Of a DNA stretch of 64,000 nucleotides, positions 35,352-42,978 are shown piece after piece. Origin of the DNA: Flavobacterium phragmitis (GTDB lineage: Bacteria > Bacteroidota > Bacteroidia > Flavobacteriales > Flavobacteriaceae); assembly GCF_900112575.1 (NCBI RefSeq), contig NZ_FOMH01000009.1:171289-235288 (forward strand). Direction: 5' to 3'. The translations under genes and the position numbers were made by a program. Within the stretch, counting starts at the first letter, position 1. The number at the start of each line of letters is the position of its first letter. The notes beneath the pieces are model-generated. The model was not told where the DNA came from, did no database searches, and was given only the letters and a program-made list of their open reading frames with translations.

Positions 35352-36440
35352 TTGGAAAAAACAGTATTAAATTATTCGATCAAAGGCGGTGTATTTCATA
35401 TTGCATGGAATATGGTATTTGTGGTTTTAGGGATTTACTTTTTATCAATCATAAATATTGAAAAGATTAGATTTAAATTTGGTGATTTGGTTTTACCGAT
35501 TGTGGCTGTGTTGTTTATTATCGTTTATGGAAAAAAAGCAGTGATGACTCTTTTTAATTTTCATAAAAAAATAATATTCTCGCAAGAGGGATTAGAACTT
35601 AATGAGGTTTTTTATGAATGGAAAGATATTGTATTTCCAAGAGTTATTGTCAAAACAGAACACACGGCAAAGTACAATTTGTCCTATAAGGAGTTTTACC
35701 TCACTTTTGTTTATAAGCAGAAAACGATCGAAATAAAAATAGATGATTATAATGTTTCTGAAAATGAAATTAAGGAGCTTCTCAAAAAATATACTCCAAA
35801 GTTTACACCAAGCACTATAAGCGAAGAGAAAACAATTTACGAACCAATACTTGATTTTGACCAGATTATCACCTTAGATCACTATTACGATCTTGAACAT
35901 GAGGATTCAGAAGAAGCGATAAAAGATGTTCAAAAATTAGCTGTTAAAGATCTTGATGCAGTAAAGCGTTTTTGTGAAAATCAACTCTTTGTGCAACCTG
36001 ATAAAGTCAGTTTTATTTATTATTCGCTGAGTGAAGATGAAGATATTGATAAATGGGCGGATTTTCTTTCTGATGAATTTAGCAGAGTTTTTCAGATTGC
36101 GTTAAATCAGAATAAAATGAAAGAACTAACTCCAGTTTTATATGAGATTTTAGTCGAAGATATAAGTTCATATAATGCGGGACGAGTTAGAGAAACATTA
36201 CTAAAAGGATTAGATCATAAAGATTTAGAAACTCGTTTAAAGGCTTTAGAATTTCTTCAAGATTGGATTGATGAAGAAGTTTTAAAGAGTAATTCAATTG
36301 TAGTATCTAAGCTGAGACAAAAGCTGAAAGATCCAGAATGGAAAATGCGCTGGAAAGCAGGTAAATTGTTAGAACAATATAAAATTGCTTTTGAAAGCTT
36401 AAGTATGCTGGATAAATTACGAAGGTTTATTAATTCATAA
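35352..36440 (+). CDS. Membrane-anchored protein of unknown function with HEAT-like C-terminus
   Basis: Not recognised. The best start is TTG at 35352, giving 362 residues. Two membrane helices lie near the N-terminus (about residues 14-36 and 45-62) with no cleavable signal. A PH-like beta-rich part follows (IIFSQEGLELNEVFYEWKDIVF), then an acidic segment (DLEHEDSEEAIKDV) and a helical C-terminal third (TLLKGLDHKDLETRLKALEFL, VVSKLRQKLKDPEWKMRWKA) suggesting HEAT/ARM-like repeats. It is the only gene in the pectin locus with no apparent link to carbohydrate metabolism besides the DinD-like gene. It follows the MGH1-like gene by 38 bases and is likely co-transcribed. Confidence 0.6.
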   Translation: MEKTVLNYSIKGGVFHIAWNMVFVVLGIYFLSIINIEKIRFKFGDLVLPIVAVLFIIVYGKKAVMTLFNFHKKIIFSQEGLELNEVFYEWKDIVFPRVIVKTEHTAKYNLSYKEFYLTFVYKQKTIEIKIDDYNVSENEIKELLKKYTPKFTPSTISEEKTIYEPILDFDQIITLDHYYDLEHEDSEEAIKDVQKLAVKDLDAVKRFCENQLFVQPDKVSFIYYSLSEDEDIDKWADFLSDEFSRVFQIALNQNKMKELTPVLYEILVEDISSYNAGRVRETLLKGLDHKDLETRLKALEFLQDWIDEEVLKSNSIVVSKLRQKLKDPEWKMRWKAGKLLEQYKIAFESLSMLDKLRRFINS

Positions 36441-36487
36441 TTACTAAGTTTTAGTTTATCATAAACGACAAAAAGAAGCATAATTTC

Positions 36488-36563
36488 TTCTCGCAGATTT
36501 GGCAGATTTAGGAGATTTTAAATAGAGAAAAATAATCTGCTCAATCTGCCAAATCTGCGAGAA
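36488..36563. repeat. Family B palindrome, perfect copy
   Basis: Perfect 21-bp inverted repeat, arms 36488-36508 and 36543-36563 (core CTCGCAGATTTGGCAGATT). It ends 35 bases before the second GH78 start. Confidence 0.93.
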
Positions 36564-36598
36564 ACAAAAAAATAAAGCCAAAAGCTTAAAATAAAATC

Positions 36599-39349
36599 AT
36601 GAAAAAGTTTTTTTTACATCTTACCTTAATCATTTCACTTTTTACCATTTCGGCGAAAGCCCAAACCAAAATCAGTATAAGTGATTTAAAATGCGAAATG
36701 CTGACCAATCCGGAAGGAATTGATGTTTTACAGCCAAGACTGAGCTGGAAAATAAAAGCAACCATAAACGATGTAAAACAAACTTCATATCAGATTATTG
36801 CTTCTTCAAGTTTAGAGAAACTAAATGAAGGAAATGGAGATTTATGGGATAGCGGAAAAGTAGAAAGCGACGCTTCTGTCAATGTAATTTATAACGGAAA
36901 AAAACTAAAAGATCGACAAGATGTTTATTGGAATGTAACGGTTTTTACGAATAAAGGTGAAGCTCAATCAAAAGAAACAGCACATTTTAGCATCGGAATT
37001 TCAACATATGCCGACTGGAAATCGACTCGTTGGATTGGTTATGAAAAAATGTCGAAGGGAGATAGTATTTCACAATATTCCAGATTATCAGCGAGATATT
37101 TAAGAAAAGAAATCGACTTAAAAAAGAAAGTCAAAAGTGCCAAGGTTTATATCATGGGAATGGGCTTGTATGAGCTGTACATTAACGGAAATAAAATTGG
37201 CGATCAGGTTTTGGCACCAGTTCCTACGGATTATACCAAAAATATAAAATACAATGTTTTTGATGTGACTTCGCAATTAAAAGAAGGCAAAAATGCGTTG
37301 GGAACGATTCTAGGAAACGGACGTTTTTTTACGATGCGTCAAGATTATAAACCTTATAAAATCAAAACTTTTGGTTATCCGAAAATGGCTTTGCAGTTAT
37401 TTGTAGAATATACAGACGGAAGTAAAGATGTTATTCGTACCGATGATACATGGAAAATTACAACTGATGGACCAATCCTATCCAACAACGAATACGACGG
37501 AGAAGAATATGACGCTCGTAAAGAAATGAAAGGCTGGAATACGATTAATTTTGATGATAAAAAATGGCTTTCGGCAGAATACGTTCAGGAACCAGGCGGA
37601 TTCTATGAAGGACAGATGTCGGCAAATATGAAAATTAAAGGTGAAGTAAAACCTATTTCACTCACACAAACGCCAAAAGGAACTTGTATCCTGGATATGG
37701 GACAAAATATGGTGGGCTGGCTACAATTGAAAGTAAAAGGAAATGCGGGAGATAAAATCACCATGAAGTTTGCTGAGTCCTTACAGCCAGATGGTTCGTT
37801 GTATATTGCCAATCTGCGTGATGCTAAAACGACTGATATTTATACTTTAAAAGGAGAAGGTGAAGAAGTTTGGGAACCTCGTTTTATTTTTCACGGATTC
37901 AGATTTGTAGAGATTTCAGGATTTAAAAGCAAACCCGCTTTAGAAAATTTTGTTGGAAAAGTGGTTTATGATGATATTCAGACCACGGGAACTTTCGATT
38001 CTTCTAATCCGATAATGAACCAGATTTTTAAGAATGCATGGTGGGGAATCAGCGGGAATTATAAAGGAATGCCGATTGATTGTCCGCAAAGAAATGAGCG
38101 TCAGCCTTGGTTGGGAGACAGAACAACAGGAGCTTACGGAGAAAGTTTCTTATTTGATAATCAGACTTTATATGCAAAATGGTTAGACGATATTAAAAAC
38201 TCGCAAACCATAGATGGCGGAATTCCAGATGTAGCTCCAGCTTTTTGGCGTTATTACGGCGACAATGTGACTTGGCCAGGAACTTACATAACGGTTGCAG
38301 ATATGCTGTATCAGCAGTTTGGCGATGCAAAAGTGGTCGAAAAACAATATCCATACATGAAAAAATGGATGGATTATATGGAAGAAAATTATTTGGTCGA
38401 TGATATTATGACCAAAGACAAATACGGAGATTGGTGCGTTCCGCCAGAATTGTTGGAATTAATCCGTTCGAAAGATCCTTCTCGTTTAACAGATGGCGAA
38501 TTGATCTCGAGTGCTTTTTATTATCAGCTTCTAAATATCATGAAAAAGTTTGCTATCATTGCCAATACACAAAATGATATTAAACATTATGATGAATTAG
38601 CTTCAAGAATCAAAAAAGCATTCAACGCTAAATATTTCAACAAAGACAAAAACAATTACGCCAATAATACCGTAACAGCCAATTTACTGCCTTTGACTTT
38701 CGGAATGGTTCCAGAAGAATTAAAGCAAAAAGTTTTTGAAAGTCTAGTTCATGAAGTAGAAGTAACCAAAAACGGTCATGTCAGCACAGGCGTTATCGGA
38801 ACACAGTTTTTAATGCGAACCTTAACCAATTTCGGTCGTGGGGATTTAGCTTTTAAATTAGCATCAAACAAAACGTATCCAAGTTGGGGTTATATGGTCG
38901 AAAACGGCGCTACGACAATCTGGGAACTTTGGAACGGAAACACGGCGGATCCTGCAATGAATTCGCAAAACCACGTCATGCTTTTAGGCGATTTATTGAT
39001 TTGGTATTACGAAAATATGGCAGGTATCAAGAGCAATCCTGAAACTCCAGGCTTCAAACAAATCGTTATGAAACCAGATTTTAATGCTGGATTGACTTAT
39101 GTAAATGCTTCTTACGAATCCATTTACGGAACAATCAAAAGCGATTGGAAAAAAGATAAAAAAGGTTTGGTTTGGAATATTACGATTCCGGCGAATACAT
39201 CGGCTATAGTATATTTGCCAACAACGAATGTTTCATCAATAACAGTGAATAAGCAAAAGTTAACTCAGTTTTCTGCTTCTATTAAAACAGATAGTAATAA
39301 TACTGCCGTTACATTACCGTCAGGATCCTATGTTTTGAATGTAAAATAA
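36599..39349 (+). CDS. Alpha-L-rhamnosidase, GH78 family (second copy)
   Basis: Secreted 916-residue GH78 enzyme with a signal peptide ending SAKAQ at about residue 22. Fibronectin-like and sugar-binding N-terminal beta-domains (about 25-340) are followed by the (alpha/alpha)6 barrel. The active-site set is canonical: DCPQRNERQPWLGD gives D494, E500 and D507, and TTIWELW gives base E776. It therefore differs from the first GH78, which has Glu at the third position and lacks the IWE form of the base motif. Two different rhamnosidases fit a substrate with more than one kind of alpha-L-rhamnose link, as in RG-II. The C-terminal sandwich carries the family's VNASYESIYGTI stretch. Confidence 0.94.
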   Translation: MKKFFLHLTLIISLFTISAKAQTKISISDLKCEMLTNPEGIDVLQPRLSWKIKATINDVKQTSYQIIASSSLEKLNEGNGDLWDSGKVESDASVNVIYNGKKLKDRQDVYWNVTVFTNKGEAQSKETAHFSIGISTYADWKSTRWIGYEKMSKGDSISQYSRLSARYLRKEIDLKKKVKSAKVYIMGMGLYELYINGNKIGDQVLAPVPTDYTKNIKYNVFDVTSQLKEGKNALGTILGNGRFFTMRQDYKPYKIKTFGYPKMALQLFVEYTDGSKDVIRTDDTWKITTDGPILSNNEYDGEEYDARKEMKGWNTINFDDKKWLSAEYVQEPGGFYEGQMSANMKIKGEVKPISLTQTPKGTCILDMGQNMVGWLQLKVKGNAGDKITMKFAESLQPDGSLYIANLRDAKTTDIYTLKGEGEEVWEPRFIFHGFRFVEISGFKSKPALENFVGKVVYDDIQTTGTFDSSNPIMNQIFKNAWWGISGNYKGMPIDCPQRNERQPWLGDRTTGAYGESFLFDNQTLYAKWLDDIKNSQTIDGGIPDVAPAFWRYYGDNVTWPGTYITVADMLYQQFGDAKVVEKQYPYMKKWMDYMEENYLVDDIMTKDKYGDWCVPPELLELIRSKDPSRLTDGELISSAFYYQLLNIMKKFAIIANTQNDIKHYDELASRIKKAFNAKYFNKDKNNYANNTVTANLLPLTFGMVPEELKQKVFESLVHEVEVTKNGHVSTGVIGTQFLMRTLTNFGRGDLAFKLASNKTYPSWGYMVENGATTIWELWNGNTADPAMNSQNHVMLLGDLLIWYYENMAGIKSNPETPGFKQIVMKPDFNAGLTYVNASYESIYGTIKSDWKKDKKGLVWNITIPANTSAIVYLPTTNVSSITVNKQKLTQFSASIKTDSNNTAVTLPSGSYVLNVK

Positions 39350-39393
39350 GAAAGTTTTTTCGTACTATTGTAGATTGTTGTAAAAAGTGATTT

Positions 39394-40227
39394 ATGGATG
39401 CTATTAAAGTTTTTGAAGATAAAAAAGTACGAAGCCATTACGATAAGGATAATGAAATTTGGTATTTTTCGGTTATTGATATTGTTGAAATTCTTACAGG
39501 GAGCAGTGTTCCAAAAAGATATTGGAGTGATTTAAAAAACAAGTTAATCAAAGAAGGAAGTGAAACGTACGAGAAAATCGTACGGTTGAAAATGCTTGCG
39601 GAAGATGGTAAAAATAGATTGACGGATGTTGCAGATGCTGAAACTCTGTTGAGAATAATTCAGTCCATACCATCACCCAAAGCAGAACCTTTTAAATTAT
39701 GGCTTGCAAAAGTTGGTTATGAACGTATTCAGGAAATTCAGGATCCGGTGCAAAGTATTGACCGAGCTAGAGAAAACTGGAAACAGCATGGAAGAAGCGA
39801 AAAGTGGATTCAGCAACGCATGATGGGACAGGAAACCCGAAATAAACTAACTGATTATTGGAAAGAAGCAGGTATTGAAGAGAAAAATGAATTTGCAATT
39901 CTAACTAATATTATTCATCAAGAATGGACCGGACTTTCAGTTAAAGAACATAAAGAAGCAAAAGGCTTAAAGACGCAAAATCTGAGAGACCACATGAGTG
40001 AGGCCGAGCTCATTTTTACAGCACTTGCCGAACTTTCTACAAGGCAAATAGCTGAAAACGATGAAGCAAAAGGATTAATCGAAAATGCAGTTGCAAGCAA
40101 AAAGGGTGGAACAGTGGCTAAAAATGCGCGAGTTGAACTGGAACAACAAACAGGTAAAAATGTAGTAACACACGAGAATTTTTTACCTCCTTCAGAAAGA
40201 AAAAAAACTTTCCCTAAGAAGAAATAA
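39394..40227 (+). CDS. dinD: DinD-like DNA-damage-inducible protein with BRO-N domain
   Basis: Cytoplasmic protein of 277 residues, no signal peptide. The N-terminal ~110 residues match the BRO-N fold (KVRSHYDKDNEIWYFSVIDIVEILTGS, then RYWSDLKNKL and AEPFKLWLAKVGYERI). The C-terminal half is the DinD-type helical domain (WIQQRMMGQETRNKLTDYWKEAG, HMSEAELIFTALAELSTRQ) with a basic tail. In E. coli, DinD inhibits RecA filament activity. It has no visible link to pectin use and probably entered the locus later; it lies 44 bases after the GH78 stop without a palindrome between, unlike most other junctions. Confidence 0.78.
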   Translation: MDAIKVFEDKKVRSHYDKDNEIWYFSVIDIVEILTGSSVPKRYWSDLKNKLIKEGSETYEKIVRLKMLAEDGKNRLTDVADAETLLRIIQSIPSPKAEPFKLWLAKVGYERIQEIQDPVQSIDRARENWKQHGRSEKWIQQRMMGQETRNKLTDYWKEAGIEEKNEFAILTNIIHQEWTGLSVKEHKEAKGLKTQNLRDHMSEAELIFTALAELSTRQIAENDEAKGLIENAVASKKGGTVAKNARVELEQQTGKNVVTHENFLPPSERKKTFPKKK

Positions 40228-40473
40228 TATTTTTTTCAAAAAGTTGAACTGTAAAAAAACTACTTTAGTATATAAAATGACTTAGCTATTACGTTTTCGT
40301 CAGGAAATTTTGCGATTAACGTTAAATAAGTTGCATTTTAAATAATTCGGGACAGTACAGGATGCATTGTTAATTTTTCGGTGTTATTTTTACACTTATT
40401 AAATATTTTTACCTAAAAAAATGCTAGGTATATATTTATAGTCAGAAAAAATAATTCATAATTTAAATTAAGA

Positions 40474-41619
40474 ATGAAGATAACAAAATTAGTATTTGTC
40501 TTGTTTGGACTTTTCCTTTTAGGGAGTTGTAAATCGGCTTTAGAGAAAAAGACTTGGAAAGAAGGAATTTTAGTAGATCAGTTTATTTATGATAAAGCGC
40601 CTTATCCTTCTTGCCACGCTGTTACAATTGTCGAAGCTACAAATGGTGATTTAGTTGCCTCATGGTTTGGTGGAACTCACGAAAGGCATCCTGACGTTTG
40701 CATTTATGTAGCCATCAAACCCAAAGGGAGCGACACTTGGAATGAAGGCGTAAAAGTGGCTGACGGTGTTATGAAAGAAGGGCCACGATTACCAACTTGG
40801 AATCCAGTTTTATATCAAATTCCAGGTGGTGATTTAATGCTTTTCTACAAAATCGGACCAAAACCATCAGAATGGTGGGGTGTAATCAGAACTTCATCTG
40901 ATGGCGGAAAAACTTGGTCTGAGGCTCAAAAAATGCCTGACGGTTTCTTAGGGCCAATCAAAAACAAACCTGTTTTATTAAGCAACGGAACTTTATTGTG
41001 TCCGTCAAGTATTGAAGGCGATGGCTGGAGATTACGTATGGAATCTACTCCAGATTTCGGAAAAACTTGGGTAATGGGCGATACACTTCCAAGAGGGAAA
41101 CAAAAAATCAATGCCATTCAGCCAAGTATTTTATTTCATAAAGACGGAAGTATTCAAGCTATCGGAAGAACGAGAAACAGAGCGATTTTCAGTACATTCT
41201 CAAAAGATAACGGAAAAACTTGGTCGGATGTAGAGTTAATCGGATTGCCAAACAACAACTCTGGAACTGATGCTGTAACACTTAAAGACGGCAGACATTT
41301 ATTGGTTTACAATCACGTTTTACCTCCTGGAACAGAAGCGAAAGGGCCAAGAACGCCTTTAAACGTTTCAGTTTCAAAAGACGGAATCAATTGGAATGCT
41401 GCTTTGGTGTTAGAAGATTCAAAAATCAGCCAATATTCTTACCCATCTATGATCCAAAGTTCAGACGGAATGGTGCATATCGTGTACACTTGGAGAAGAG
41501 AAAAACTGAAATACGTAAAAATCGATCCAAGTAAATTAGTGGCGCTTCCAATTAAAAAGGGAATCTGGCCGGGTGAAGAAGGAAAAGTAGTTACAGCAGT
41601 AAAAGCGGAAGAAGAGTAA
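40474..41619 (+). CDS. BNR/sialidase-like propeller lipoprotein
   Basis: Surface or periplasmic lipoprotein of 381 residues with an ideal lipobox (LLGSC, Cys19). The mature part is a six-bladed BNR propeller: Asp-box-like phrases SSDGGKTWSEA, TPDFGKTWVMG, SKDNGKTWSDV and SVSKDGINWNAA appear at regular spacing. The N-terminal ATNGDLVASWFGGTHE resembles the first blade of the sialidase-like group. True sialic-acid substrate is unlikely in a pectin locus. GH33 includes enzymes acting on Kdo, a sugar of RG-II, and propeller lyases also share the fold, so an enzyme for an acidic ketose or uronic-acid side chain is my best guess. Confidence 0.7.
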   Translation: MKITKLVFVLFGLFLLGSCKSALEKKTWKEGILVDQFIYDKAPYPSCHAVTIVEATNGDLVASWFGGTHERHPDVCIYVAIKPKGSDTWNEGVKVADGVMKEGPRLPTWNPVLYQIPGGDLMLFYKIGPKPSEWWGVIRTSSDGGKTWSEAQKMPDGFLGPIKNKPVLLSNGTLLCPSSIEGDGWRLRMESTPDFGKTWVMGDTLPRGKQKINAIQPSILFHKDGSIQAIGRTRNRAIFSTFSKDNGKTWSDVELIGLPNNNSGTDAVTLKDGRHLLVYNHVLPPGTEAKGPRTPLNVSVSKDGINWNAALVLEDSKISQYSYPSMIQSSDGMVHIVYTWRREKLKYVKIDPSKLVALPIKKGIWPGEEGKVVTAVKAEEE

Positions 41620-41629
41620 AATAAAGTTC

Positions 41630-41855
41630 GCCACGAATTTCACTAATTTCCACAAATTTTTTAAAATAATAATTCGTGAAAATTTGTGCAATTAGTGGCA
41701 AAAAAATATAAAGCCACAGATTAAAAGGATTAAAATGATTTTTTATTCTAGTTAATCTCTAAAATCTGCTCAATTTGCGAGAGTAAAATTTTTCCCGCAG
41801 ATTCAGCAGATCTGGCAGATTTATTTTAATCCTTTTAATCTTTACAATCTGTGGC
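41630..41855. repeat. Family C palindrome followed by family D enclosing family B
   Basis: A family C dyad is at 41630-41699. A family D pair at about 41713-41736 and 41823-41855 (GCCACAGATTAAAAGGATT and complement) encloses a family B dyad at about 41762-41822. The combination matches the nested structure at 30941-31175. Confidence 0.85.
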
Positions 41856-41870
41856 AAAAAATATATAAGT

Positions 41871-42752
41871 ATGAAATCTAAAAGAAATTTATTTATTGCA
41901 ATGCTAGTAGTTATGTCAACGACATTCAATAGCTGTGCAACGGCTCAGTCTTCCAAAAAACAAAAATACAAAGTGGCAGTTTGCGATTGGATGATTTTGA
42001 AAAGACAAAAATTAGGTTCTTTTGGTTTAGCAGCTGAAATAAAAGCTGACGGAATCGAACTCGATATGGGAGGCTTAGGAAACCGCCCGACTTTTGACAG
42101 TAAACTGGGAGATCCTGTAGAAAGACAAAAATTCCTAGACAAATCAAAAGAAACAGGAGTTGGAATTAGTTCGATTGCCATGTCTGGTTTTTACGCACAG
42201 TCTTTTGCGACAAGAGAAATCACACCAATGATTACGGATTGTATTGAGGTGATGAAAAACATGAAAGTAAAAGTGGCGTATCTTCCGTTAGGAACGCAAA
42301 CGGATTTAGTTAAAAATCCTGAATTACGTCCAGAAGTGATTAAAAGACTGCAATGGGCAGGAAAGGAAGTTGGTAAAATTGGTGGAGTTATCGCAATTGA
42401 AACTTCTTTGAGTGCCACAGAAGAGAAAAAACTTTTAGATGAAGTCGGTTCAAAATACATTAAAAGCTCTTTCAATTTTGCGAATGCTTTAGACAATAAA
42501 AGAGATATTTCTTCAGAATTAAAGATTTTAGGAAAGAAATATGTAGCTCAAATTCACGCTTCCAATACTGATCAGTTTTGGTTAGAAAATGACAAAGCGA
42601 TTGATATGCCAAAAATTAAAGCAACACTAGATGAAATGAAATGGAGTGGATGGCTGATTGTAGAGCGTTCTCGCGACGTAACACAAGTGCATAATGTAAA
42701 AGCCAATTATGGAGCAAATGTGGCTTACTTAAAAAAGATTTTTCAGAATTAA
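41871..42752 (+). CDS. Exported xylose-isomerase-like TIM-barrel lipoprotein
   Basis: A 293-residue protein with a lipoprotein signal (FNSC, Cys22). The mature part fits the AP-endonuclease-2/sugar-phosphate-isomerase fold: VCDWMILKR at the first strand, KADGIELDMGG with acidic metal-ligand candidates, VAYLPLGTQ, GGVIAIETSL with E in the classical metal position, AQIHASNTD and WLIVERSRD. Such secreted members are common beside glycan-degradation genes in Bacteroidota, often near sugar oxidoreductases, but their substrates are mostly unknown. It follows the BNR lipoprotein and precedes the GH67/GH20-like enzyme. Epimerase or isomerase action on a released sugar is an inference. Confidence 0.72.
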   Translation: MKSKRNLFIAMLVVMSTTFNSCATAQSSKKQKYKVAVCDWMILKRQKLGSFGLAAEIKADGIELDMGGLGNRPTFDSKLGDPVERQKFLDKSKETGVGISSIAMSGFYAQSFATREITPMITDCIEVMKNMKVKVAYLPLGTQTDLVKNPELRPEVIKRLQWAGKEVGKIGGVIAIETSLSATEEKKLLDEVGSKYIKSSFNFANALDNKRDISSELKILGKKYVAQIHASNTDQFWLENDKAIDMPKIKATLDEMKWSGWLIVERSRDVTQVHNVKANYGANVAYLKKIFQN

Positions 42753-42758
42753 TTTATA

Positions 42759-42819
42759 GCCACAGATTAAGAGATTAGAATGATTTTTTTAATCTGTGAT
42801 AATCCTTTTAATCTGTGGC
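42759..42819. repeat. Family D palindrome
   Basis: GCCACAGATTAAGAGATT (42759-42776) opposite AATCCTTTTAATCTGTGGC (42801-42819), with an extra AATCTGTGATAAT inside. It starts 6 bases after the stop codon. Confidence 0.8.
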
Positions 42820-42838
42820 AAAAGAATAAAATCTCATT

Positions 42839-42942
42839 TTTGTCATTTCGACGAAGGAGAAATCACACTAGAATTTCCGCTAAGTATATCGCCAATGTTT
42901 GTCGATTCCCGAGTGTGATTTCTCCTTCGTCGAAATGACAAA
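42839..42942. repeat. Family A palindrome, third copy (inverted interior)
   Basis: Perfect 30-bp inverted repeat, arms 42839-42868 and 42913-42942. The interior TCGCCAATGTTTGTCGA is the reverse complement of the TCGACAAAGATTGGCGA seen at 16584-16599, so this copy is inserted in the opposite direction. Confidence 0.93.
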
Positions 42943-42978
42943 CTAGATGGGAGTTTTAATGAATAAAACCAGCATACC

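Noticed and set aside
40474..41619. Annotation as a true sialidase
   Set aside because: The propeller fits, but a sialic-acid substrate is out of place in a pectin locus, so only the fold-level call is kept.
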